Below the pieces are notes generated by a model, which was given only the letters and a program-made list of their open reading frames with translations, did no database searches and was not told the DNA's origin. Below are positions 1 to 5,778 of a stretch of DNA of 5,893 bases, one piece after another. The stretch lies in NCBI GenBank assembly GCA_003023535.1, contig PXSC01000166.1:1-5893 (forward strand), written 5' to 3'. Source of the stretch: Halobacteriales archaeon QS_9_70_65. GTDB taxonomy: Archaea; Halobacteriota; Halobacteria; Halobacteriales; Haloarculaceae. Each line of letters starts with the position of its first letter. Position 1 is the first letter of the stretch. The position numbers and the translations under genes are program-made.

Positions 1-1
1 G

Positions 2-1322
2 AAGTTCCGCCGGACGCGCATCCTGCTGGCGCAGACGCTCGGCATCGAAAACGGCGAGCGGGTCATCGTCTTCACCGAGTCCCGCGACACCGCCGAGACA
101 CTCACCGACTTCCTCGGCGAGCACTTCGAGACGCGCCGCTTCGTCGGCCAGGGCGACAGGGAGGGCTCCGACGGGATGACCCAGACGGAGCAGAAGGAGA
201 CCCTCGAGTCGTTCCGGAGCGGCGAGTTCGAGGTGCTGGTCTCCACCTCGGTCGCCGAGGAGGGGCTGGACGTCCCCGACGTCGACCTGGTGCTGTTCTA
301 CGAGCCCGTCCCGAAGGGCATCCGCTCCATCCAGCGGAAGGGCCGGACCGGCCGCGCCAGCGAGGGCAGCGTCGTCGTCCTGCTGGCCGAGGACACCCGC
401 GACGAGGCGTTCTTCTGGATGTCCCGCAACGAGGAAAAGAAGATGCAGGAGGAACTCCGGAAGCTGAAGAGCATCGAGGGCGAAATCGAGGCCGAAATCG
501 CCGAACAGGCCGGCCTCGGGGAGTTCGAGGACGCCGGCGACGACGCCGCCGGTGGGTCGAAGTCGAACGGGGACGACGCCCCGGCCGGCGCCGACACGAG
601 CGACGCCGCGAGCGGCGAGACGGACGCCGGCGACGACACCGCGAACGACGCCACAGACGGCGCTGCCGCGACCCGTGACACGGACGGCACCGCCGCGGAC
701 GGCCAGGCCGGGCTGACCGACTTCGCGGGCCAGGCCGGCGGGGCCGACCGGGCGGCGGACGACGCTGACGACGCCGACGGCACCGTCGCCGAGGCCGCCC
801 CCGACGGCGAGACGGTCGAGGTGGTCGCCGACCAGCGGGAGCTGGACTCCCACATCGCCCGGGACCTCTCGACGCGGGAGGACATCGAGACGCGCCTGGA
901 GACGCTGGCGGTCGGCGACTACGTGCTCTCCGACCGGGTGGTCGTCGAGCGGAAGTCCGTCGAGGACTTCCTGGACACGCTGGTCGGCGGCGACCGCTCG
1001 ATGTTCGAGCAGGTGGGCGACGCCGCCCGCAGAGACGGCCGACCTGCTGGAGGTGATCGCCCGCCGCGAGCAGGAGACCGACGACCGCGAGGTGTCGGTC
1101 CACGGCGAGAAGGGCGGCAAGACCCTCGCCGAACAGCAGGAGTACGTCGTGGGTTCGGTCGCCGAGGTCGGCCCCGTCACCGCGCGGGCGCTGCTGGAGC
1201 ACTTCGACAGCGTCGAGGCGGTGATGACCGCCGACGAGGAGGCGCTGCGGGCGGTCGACGGCGTCGGCGAGGTGACCGCCGGCCGGATCCGCGAGGTGAC
1301 CGGCAGCGACTACGCCGGGTGA
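2..1322 (+). pseudogene. hef: Hef helicase/XPF-type nuclease, 5'-truncated by the window, with internal deletion and frameshift
   Basis: Hef is an archaeal fork-processing protein: a superfamily 2 helicase joined to an XPF/ERCC4 nuclease and a helix-hairpin-helix tail, acting on stalled forks and branched DNA. Reading from base 2, helicase motif IV (VIVFTES, residues 21-27), motif V (STSVAEEGLDVPD, about 81-93) and motif VI (QRKGRTGR, about 111-118) are present. A disordered D/A/G/T-rich linker follows (about 175-270), then the nuclease start (VVADQREL, about 274) and the catalytic GDY (305-307), ERK (316-318) and D322. After DAAR (codon ending at base 1030) the frame is lost. Coding resumes in another frame from about 1032 (ETADLLEVIARREQ) and runs through an HhH domain (bases 1167-1310) to TGA at 1320-1322. 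From memory of the family, roughly 40-50 residues of the nuclease core are missing at this junction. The catalytic residues precede it, but the fold should not form. Family call firm; true mutation versus assembly fault undecided. Confidence 0.85.
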
Positions 1323-1431
1323 CGCCGCCGACGGCCGGACCGGGGCCGCGTCGCCGTTCCCCGGGTCGGGGCGTGCGGCTCGTCCACCACCGGGCGGTAC
1401 GTTCGTAATCCCGGCGACCCGAATCCCGGAC

Positions 1432-1950
1432 ATGGACACCTCGGAGGGTGCCGTCGACGTGTTCGAGTGCGGGACCTGTGGCAACGTCGCCGTCGGCGAC
1501 GGTGGGCCTACCTGCTGTGGCGACCCGATGTCAGCGGTCGGGACCGACCCCGTCGTCGAGCCGCCGACGCTCGAGGAGCTGCTTCGGACGGTGTTCGACA
1601 TGTCCGACGCGGCGATGGACATCTGTCTCTGCGTCATGGAGGGCGGCGAACAGACCGTCCTGGAGCTGGCCGAGCGGACCGACTACGACCGCAGCGTCGC
1701 CGCCCGTCACCTCAACCACCTCGTCGAGTTGGGCGTTCTCGAGAAGCGCCGCAAGCTGCTGAAGGAGGGCGGCCACGTCTACGTCTACTCGCCGAAGTCA
1801 CCGGAGACGGTCCGGCGCGGCTTCGAACGGCAGTTCCTCCTGTGGCTCGCCGGCGCGGTCGGCCGGCTCGGGGAGCTCCGCCGCGAGAAGGTCGAGGGCA
1901 TCGTCGACGACGCCGACGACACGCAGTGGCAGCTCTACCACGAGGAGTGA
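1432..1950 (+). CDS. Transcriptional regulator: desulforedoxin-like metal knuckle fused to a winged helix-turn-helix
   Basis: This 172-residue cytoplasmic protein is probably a DNA-binding regulator. Residues 11-33 contain C13-x2-C16-G and C28-C29-G-x-P-M33, the spacing of desulforedoxin and of the desulfoferrodoxin N-terminus, which bind one Fe (or Zn) through four Cys. After a linker, residues about 47-120 form a MarR/TrmB/ArsR-like winged helix: a helix around 60-70, HTH at about 75-100 with recognition helix S88-L100, and a basic wing (K105 to Y119). The tail (125-172) is helical. C65 and C67 lie in the first HTH helix. ATG at 1432 is chosen because it places the metal motif at the N-terminus, and a weak A/T patch (about 1402-1409) lies some 27 bases upstream, fitting a leaderless transcript. 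Codon use is typical and the frame is clean. It converges on the next gene with 7 bases between stops. The target and the ligand cannot be read from the sequence. Confidence 0.85.
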   Translation: MDTSEGAVDVFECGTCGNVAVGDGGPTCCGDPMSAVGTDPVVEPPTLEELLRTVFDMSDAAMDICLCVMEGGEQTVLELAERTDYDRSVAARHLNHLVELGVLEKRRKLLKEGGHVYVYSPKSPETVRRGFERQFLLWLAGAVGRLGELRREKVEGIVDDADDTQWQLYHEE

Positions 1951-1957
1951 CCGCCGG

Positions 1958-2434
1958 TCAGCTGTTTTCGACGCCGGCGTAGACGCCGCCGAGGACGAGC
2001 CCGTAGACGACGTGCCAGAGCAGCGACGGCGGCGCGAAGTTGGGCAGCGGCGGGTTCGCCGGCGAGCCGACGGCGCCCAGCCAGACCGGCATCACGACCG
2101 CCGCGAGCACGGCCCAGGTGACGACCCCCCAGCCGACGCCGGCGCCGACCGTCTTCCCCGTCGAGTCGAGGCCGGCCGCGCCGGCGACCGCCGCGAAGAC
2201 GACGCCCAGCACCGCCCCGTGAGAGATGTGGACGAACAGTCCTGCCCCGACGCTCGCCGGCGGAGCCAGCCCGTACAGCGACGGGATGGCCACCGCCAGC
2301 GGCCCGCCGTCGTCCGCCGTCACCAGCATCAGCGCGCCCATGACGGCCGCGCCGACGATACCACCCACGGTGCCGGCCCGCCAACTGCCGCTCGCGAGGC
2401 CGGTCGGTCGTGCCGCTTCCGTCGTCGCCGACAT
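1958..2434 (-). CDS. Conserved haloarchaeal four-helix membrane protein of unknown function
   Basis: The 158-residue product has four hydrophobic segments: about 20-40, 61-88, 95-122 and 137-154. The first is preceded by a hydrophilic N-terminus without a signal-peptide cleavage motif. Segment 2 carries His69 and His72 in FVHISHGAVLG, and the loop before segment 4 reads PPLPNF. Gly/Ala-rich helices with an HxxHG motif and this loop match, from memory, a small haloarchaeal membrane family that databases sometimes label histidine kinase although no kinase domain is present. I see no catalytic or transport signature. The ATG at 2432-2434 is supported by a TATA-like box about 29 bases upstream; a second ATG four bases further up is in another frame. 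The frame is intact and GC3 is high. The 3' end is 7 bases from the stop of the convergent regulator gene, so the two transcripts probably overlap. Confidence 0.8.
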   Translation of the reverse strand: MSATTEAARPTGLASGSWRAGTVGGIVGAAVMGALMLVTADDGGPLAVAIPSLYGLAPPASVGAGLFVHISHGAVLGVVFAAVAGAAGLDSTGKTVGAGVGWGVVTWAVLAAVVMPVWLGAVGSPANPPLPNFAPPSLLWHVVYGLVLGGVYAGVENS

Positions 2435-2458
2435 GCATGGCCCGCTATCCGCGGCGGG

Positions 2459-2468
2459 GGATAAACCG
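2459..2468 (-). promoter_or_regulatory. TATA-like promoter element for the four-helix membrane protein
   Basis: Read on the minus strand, GGTTTATCCC is centred about 29 bases before the ATG at 2434, the distance expected for a haloarchaeal TATA box driving a leaderless mRNA. The surrounding 2435-2555 gap holds no gene. A second A/T-rich patch at about 2508-2516 (ACTTATCAA on the plus strand) could be another promoter element but has no obvious plus-strand gene behind it. Confidence 0.5.
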
Positions 2469-2555
2469 GCGCCGAGGCTGTGGGCGGCTCGCCGACAGGG
2501 GCAGAAGACTTATCAACTACGTCGGTGGGAAATACGCGGTCTGCGGGACCGTGAC

Positions 2556-3187
2556 TCAGAGCCGGCGGACGGATTCGAGGGTCTCGGTGGCCTCGCGGGC
2601 GGCCGCCAGGATGTCCCGCTCGCGGCCGACGTCGCGGGTCTCCTCGGCCCGTCGCGTCAAGGTCGCTATCTCCCGTTCGAGCGCCGCCTCGGCCTCCTCG
2701 AGGTCGCGCCGGTCGCGTCGGTCGCGGCGCCCGTCGCGCGTCCGGCCCTCGCCGGCCGGGTCCTCGCGGCGAGCCGGCGGGTCGATACGGGCCGGCTGCC
2801 GCTCGCGGGCTGGCGCGGGCTTGGTCTCCTTTTCCTCCTCGCCGGAGTCGACCCGCCGGTCGGCATCGGCCCGTCCGTCTCGGGCGGTCGCCCGCTCGTC
2901 CGCCGTTTCGGCGCCGCCGGCCGGCCGTTCGGCCCCGTCGTCGGTCCGATCGGCAGGTTCCCGGGTGTCGGCGTCGGCGTCGCTCGCCTCACTCGCCGCG
3001 GCCTCCGGGTCGGCGGTCCCGGCCTCGCCGTTCGTCGGCGTGTCCGCCGGCGCGGCCACCCCGTCGCCGGCGTCGCCGGCGAGGTCGCCCTCGGCGGTGA
3101 CCTCGCGCTGGCAGGTCGCTTCCGTTTGTCCTGTTCGTACTTCTCGCGCAGCCGCTCGCGCTCTTTCTCCTCGTCGAAGTCGCTCAT
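2556..3187 (-). pseudogene. Autoantigen p27 (Sjogren's/scleroderma autoantigen 1) family protein, zinc ribbon deleted and frameshifted
   Basis: The start (MSDFDEEKERERLREKY) is the charged N-terminal helix I recognise from haloarchaeal members of the autoantigen p27 family. These normally continue with a KREAT segment and then a four-Cys zinc ribbon ending in a CPTCQ-like motif. Here ATG at 3187 reads to DKRK; coding then continues in another frame as EAT-CQREVTAEG, so nearly the whole zinc ribbon is absent and a single Cys (3111-3113), apparently its last ligand, remains. The rest is a long acidic A/D/E/T/G-rich linker and a C-terminal helical, probably coiled-coil region (LEEAEAALEREIATL to ESVRRL). 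The break is repaired by one extra G in the CGG at 3122-3124 (minus strand), giving D-K-R-E-A-T-C-Q. The function of the archaeal family is not established. ATG overlaps the stop of the upstream lipoprotein gene (ATGA), implying coupling. Family assignment rests on the two ends only. Confidence 0.7.
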
Positions 3188-3836
3188 ACCCGGGGGAACG
3201 ATGTCGTCGGGCAAATGCGTTGCGGGACGGTCGAGAACGTGGACGACTCCGGGCACCTGCTATCCTCGTAACTGGTCCACCCGAAGGAACCCATCCTCTG
3301 GACACTACTTGGAACCCGCAGTACGGTCGCCTGGACGAACTCGGGGTCTGTCACGTCACAGTCGGAGTCTCGCTCCACATCCTCGAAGTACACGTGAACA
3401 TCAGTGCGACCGGTCTCTCCCTCCGACCGATCCGGCGTGGGTCGAACGTGAGACACTCCGAGTACTCCACCTGCTTGATCAGTATCGTGTGCTCGGCCAG
3501 GTCCGTACTCTCGACGTACTGCTCGACGGACGCGATTCCGTCAGCCGTTTCGGAATAGCTCAGTGCCTCACGTTCCGTGTCCGTCGTCACGAGCCACTCC
3601 GCCGAGGACCACCCGACCCCCGGTTCGAAGGCATCCGACCGGATCGGGGGGGTGCCGTCGGAGCGGCGGGCCGTCGCCGAGCTTTCCACCTGCTCACAGT
3701 CGGCGAAGAGTTCCTCCGATTCGGTACGCGTGGGACTGGGACTGAGGGTGGCCTGAGGGTCTTCGGCCTGGGTGGCACAGCCGGCGGAGCCGACGACGAT
3801 CAAGAGGCCACCGATGAATTGGCGTCTGGTAGTCAT
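3184..3836 (-). pseudogene. Tat-exported haloarchaeal lipoprotein, broken by a single-base frameshift
   Basis: The N-terminus has a twin-arginine signal (TRRQF, residues 3-7), a short hydrophobic stretch (IGGLLIVVGSA) and a lipobox Cys (AGC, residue 20), so the product would be exported folded and lipid-anchored outside the membrane. The mature part starts with an S/T/E-rich spacer, then a domain containing WLVTTDTEREAL and TDLAEHTILIKQVEYSEC. This resembles, from memory, small haloarchaeal lipoproteins of unknown function. After DPRRIGR the frame runs into non-family sequence and stops at 3351, while another frame supplies the expected continuation (TDVHVYFEDVERDSDC, then FVQATVLRVP and MGSFGW) to TGA at 3184-3186. 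One additional G in the minus-strand GGG at 3419-3421 joins them as RIGRRGETGRTDV, giving about 217 residues. Base composition is a little lower in GC than neighbours. A GTTAAC box at about 3860-3865 is a possible TATA element. Gene decay or a homopolymer undercall are both possible. Confidence 0.7.
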
Positions 3837-3860
3837 ATCGATCCGTTATCTCCGTGTCTG

Positions 3861-3950
3861 TTAACGGTTAGCCATCTCGCGGAGCGTCGCGGCCGTCCGC
3901 GGGTCGGCGTCGCCGACAAAGAAGCCCGCGAGTTGCTCCTTGGACCTCTC
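3861..3950 (-). pseudogene. C-terminal remnant of a minus-strand gene, head missing
   Basis: On the minus strand, codons from about 3950 to TAA at 3861-3863 read as a plausible haloarchaeal C-terminus (SAAERSKEQLAGFF, then GDADPRTAATLREMANR). Codon-position GC supports this strand and frame: for 25 codons from 3864, plus-strand positions congruent to 0, 2 and 1 modulo 3 are about 84, 76 and 48 percent G/C, the usual third, first and second position order for this minus frame. The signal stops near 3945, where a plus-strand gene takes over. I do not recognise the protein. The open frame formally continues to an ATG at 4127, but that extension has the composition of antisense sequence. It lies 24 bases upstream of the lipoprotein gene on the same strand. 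Confidence 0.4.
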
Positions 3951-4178
3951 GGCGGCGCTGGGCTGCTTCGGCGACCACGATGCCGCCGCCTTCCGGGCAG
4001 TCGTCGAGACGGTGCTCCCGCCGTCGCCGCGGCGGACGTCCCGGTCGGCACGCTCGGCACCACGCCGGCCGAGCTGCGCTCGCTCGCCGCGTTCGACTTC
4101 CTCGTGGCCGGCGCCGACTTCGCACACTTCATCGAGGGCCAGCGACGCGCCGTCGGCGCTGCGGCGGACGTCCTTTAG
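3940..4178 (+). pseudogene. C-terminal part of an unrecognised plus-strand gene, head missing and frameshifted
   Basis: From about 3943 the plus strand reads DLSAALGCFGDHDAAAF and AVVETVLP in one frame, then DVPVGTLGTTPAEL, AAFDFLVAGADFAHFIEG and AVGAAADVL to TAG at 4176-4178 in another. Codon-position GC favours the plus strand throughout (about 77, 58 and 92 percent for positions 1-3 over 3946-4023; almost every third base G or C after 4040). One extra C in the CCC around 4017-4019 joins the halves as VLPAVAAADVPVG. No ATG or GTG start exists before the frame closes upstream at 3862; only TTG at 3940 is available, so the true 5' part is probably gone. I do not recognise the family. The gene ends immediately left of the TnpB insertion and would have been convergent with the minus-strand gene at 5791. 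Confidence 0.45.
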
Positions 4179-4184
4179 CTGATT

Positions 4185-4260
4185 GCAGGCGCTAAGCCCC
4201 CGTCCTCAACAAGCACCGCAGTCCGCGCCAGCGGACGAGGAGCGCAGTAGGGCGGGGATA
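4185..4260 (+). repeat. Orphan right-end / omega-RNA-scaffold-like fold without its own tnpB
   Basis: The sequence resembles the terminal fold at the right end of the tnpB element: both start with GCAGG, then AAGCCCC, an xCCCTCAA or GTCCTCAA block, a GC-rich inner hairpin with loop GCCA, and TAGGG closing the outer stem. Outer arms are CCCCGTCCT (4198-4206) and AGGGCGGGG (4249-4257), nine pairs with one G-U. The inner hairpin is GTCCGC (4221-4226), loop GCCA, GCGGAC (4231-4236). It has the same orientation as the downstream tnpB but no tnpB lies to its left, so it is either the relic of an earlier related insertion or a structural part of the left end. Confidence 0.5.
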
Positions 4261-4262
4261 CA

Positions 4263-4317
4263 GCGTCTCCAGAAATCGGAGATTTCTGGTGTGCGAACGA
4301 GACGCTTCGCGTCTCGT
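4263..4317. repeat. Two adjacent perfect hairpins with a competing long-range pairing
   Basis: Hairpin 1 has nine-base arms CCAGAAATC (4269-4277) and GATTTCTGG (4281-4289) with loop GGA. Hairpin 2 has nine-base arms ACGAGACGC (4297-4305) and GCGTCTCGT (4309-4317) with loop TTC. In addition GCGTCTC at 4263-4269 is complementary to GAGACGC at 4299-4305, so the left arm of hairpin 2 can instead close a larger stem around hairpin 1. Subterminal hairpins of this kind are the recognition structures of IS605-family ends, so this may be the left end of the element or a small palindromic non-autonomous relative. The whole 4179-4417 stretch contains no gene. Confidence 0.6.
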
Positions 4318-4383
4318 CAACGCCGTCATCACCTGTTCGTACACGGTTCTGTTGCAGGCCCACAGGCCCACGCCTACCGAAGT

Positions 4384-4391
4384 GATTATAC
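4384..4391 (+). promoter_or_regulatory. TATA box of the RHH-tnpB operon
   Basis: GATTATAC is centred about 30 bases before the GTG at 4418, the position expected for a haloarchaeal TATA box with a very short or absent leader. It is the only clear A/T-rich box in the gap and would drive both downstream genes. A short tandem GGCCCACA/GGCCCACG lies just upstream (about 4357-4372) and could be an operator, though this is only a guess. Confidence 0.55.
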
Positions 4392-4417
4392 GTGTGACGT
4401 GCATAGCGTGCATCGTA

Positions 4418-4537
4418 GTGAAGCGGAAGACAATCACCATTCGGAAGGACCAGGACGAGTGGATCGAGGACCACCACCTCAACCTCTCGTCGTTCATTCG
4501 CGAACAATTGGACGAACTTATCGAGGAACGCGAGTAG
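4418..4537 (+). CDS. 39-residue ribbon-helix-helix protein, companion of TnpB
   Basis: The peptide begins MKRKTITIRKDQ, then WIEDHHLNLSSFIREQL and ends LIEERE. This is the minimal RHH plan: a basic beta strand (KTITIR, residues 4-9) that would enter the DNA major groove as a dimer, helix A (about 10-20), a turn (HLNLS), and helix B (SSFIREQLDELIEE). A bare strand-helix-helix of this size is the size of Arc/CopG-type repressors. GTG at 4418 is chosen because it starts exactly at the strand and lies about 30 bases after the TATA box; extension upstream gives Cys/Val-rich sequence with poor codon use. Its stop is four bases before the tnpB ATG, so the two are cotranscribed and probably coupled. 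Likely role is repression of its own operon or of transposition, by analogy with RHH autoregulators. Small genes like this often precede IS1341-type tnpB in haloarchaea as I recall them. Confidence 0.7.
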   Translation: MKRKTITIRKDQDEWIEDHHLNLSSFIREQLDELIEERE

Positions 4538-4541
4538 CGCC

Positions 4542-5778
4542 ATGTACTACACCTACAAGTATCGCCTCAAGCCATCTGACGCCCACTGCGAGGCATTGGA
4601 CCGCCACCGCGATATTTGTCGGCAACTATACAATCATACGCGCTACCGCCTCGACGAGTATCAAGACGAACACGGCGAACTGCCGTCCATGACCACGCTA
4701 CGGTCGGAACTGCCTGACCTCAAAACGTGGTGGACGACCTCTCGGACGTGTACTCGAAGGTTCTCCAAACCGTCGTGGAACGACTGTTCGACAACCTCAA
4801 CAGCCTCTCCAAACTCAAAGAGAACGGCTACGGCGTCGGCCAACTCAAATGGAAGTCACCATGGGAGTTCCGTAGTTTCACCTACAGTCAGTCTGGCTTC
4901 AAGCTCGACAAAAAGGGCGGTCAGACTGTGCTGTCACTCTCGAAACTCGCGGACATACCGATTCGGCTTCACCGCATCATCCCCGACGACGCCAAACTTA
5001 AACAGGTCACGGTCAAGAAGGAACCGACGGGCGAGTGGTTCGCCACCTTCGGCGTCGAAATGGACCGTGAGCCACCCGAACCGCCTAGAGTCCCGAGAAG
5101 TGTATTGGTATCGACGTAGGGATTCTCAAATACGCCCACGACACGGACGGTACCGCTGTCGGGTCGCTCGACCTCACCGACGAGCGCGAACGGTTGGAGT
5201 GTGAGCAACGGAAGCTCTCGCGGAAGCAACACTGGTCGAACAACTGGGAGAAGCAACGGCGTCGGGTCGCGGAGTGTCATGCCGACCTCCGACGGAAGCG
5301 CCGTGACTTCTTACATAAGCTCTCGTCGTACTACGCTCGGGAGTACGACCTTGTGGCGGTCGAAGACCTGAACGTGACGGGGATGATGGAATCGCCATCA
5401 AATAGCCGCAACACCGCCTCTGCCGCGTGGCGGACGTTCCTCTCGTTGCTCGAATACAAGTGCGAGCGGGAGGGGACGCACTTCGTGGCGGTCGAACCAG
5501 CGGGGACGACCAAGAAGTGCGCGGCGTGCGGTGTCTCGACGGACAAGCCATTGTGGGTCCGCGAACACTCCTGTCCTGCGTGCGGGTTCGAGGCAGACAG
5601 AGACGCGAACGCGGCGTGGAACATTCTTTCTCGCGGTGCGAAACAAGTAGGAGCGGGACGCTCCGAATTACCGCCTGTGGAGACTGCGCTCCCTACGGGA
5701 ACCACGACGGTTCCCGCAAAGCGCGTCGTGGAAGCAGGAAGCCCCACCCTCAAGCGCGAGCCGCCAGGCGAGCGGTAG
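4542..5778 (+). pseudogene. tnpB: TnpB RNA-guided nuclease (IS605 OrfB / IS1341 type) with two frameshifts
   Basis: TnpB is the transposon-encoded, omega-RNA-guided RuvC endonuclease ancestral to Cas12. It cuts DNA at sites next to a short TAM and helps retain the element. Coding starts at ATG 4542 (YKYRLKPSDAH) and is continuous only if the frame changes twice: after LKTWW near 4731 (one G missing from TGGTGGG, then DDLSDVYSKVLQ) and near 5092-5095 (one C missing from CCCC, then EKCIGIDVGILK). The stitched product is about 411 residues, normal for the family. Catalytic signatures all survive: RuvC-I Asp in GIDVG (5113-5115), RuvC-II Glu in VAVEDLN (5362-5364), the zinc finger CxxC pairs (5518-5529 and 5572-5583), and RuvC-III DRDANAA (from 5596). 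The 3' end of the gene overlaps the omega-RNA-like region. As written no full-length protein is made; if the two shifts are sequencing undercalls the nuclease would look intact. Confidence 0.85.

Noticed and set aside
1031..1408. Continuation of the first Hef frame past 1030
   Set aside because: It becomes an Arg/Gly/Pro-rich out-of-frame tail, while the neighbouring frame carries the conserved nuclease end and HhH domain.
102..1637. Long minus-strand open frame across the Hef region
   Set aside because: Composition is Arg/Pro/Ser-rich antisense sequence with no recognisable domain; the plus strand has clear Hef motifs.
1935..2464. Alternative frames on both strands over the membrane protein gene
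   Set aside because: Arg-rich or Pro-rich shadows; only the 1958-2434 minus frame has hydrophobic helices, a promoter box and typical codons.
2500..2530. Plus-strand promoter-like ACTTATCAACTAC
   Set aside because: No plus-strand gene or structured RNA follows it, so it was not listed as a feature.
2226..4178. 650-codon plus-strand open frame
   Set aside because: It is antisense to the p27-like and lipoprotein genes for most of its length; only the last part, from about 4020, shows sense-like codon use and is reported as a fragment.
4289..4417. Upstream extension of the RHH protein to 4289
   Set aside because: The extension is Cys/Val-rich without RHH features and passes through the TATA box; GTG at 4418 is better placed.
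4175..4543. Minus-strand frames opposite the left end and RHH gene
   Set aside because: They cross the structured non-coding region and oppose a well-supported RHH gene with its own TATA box.
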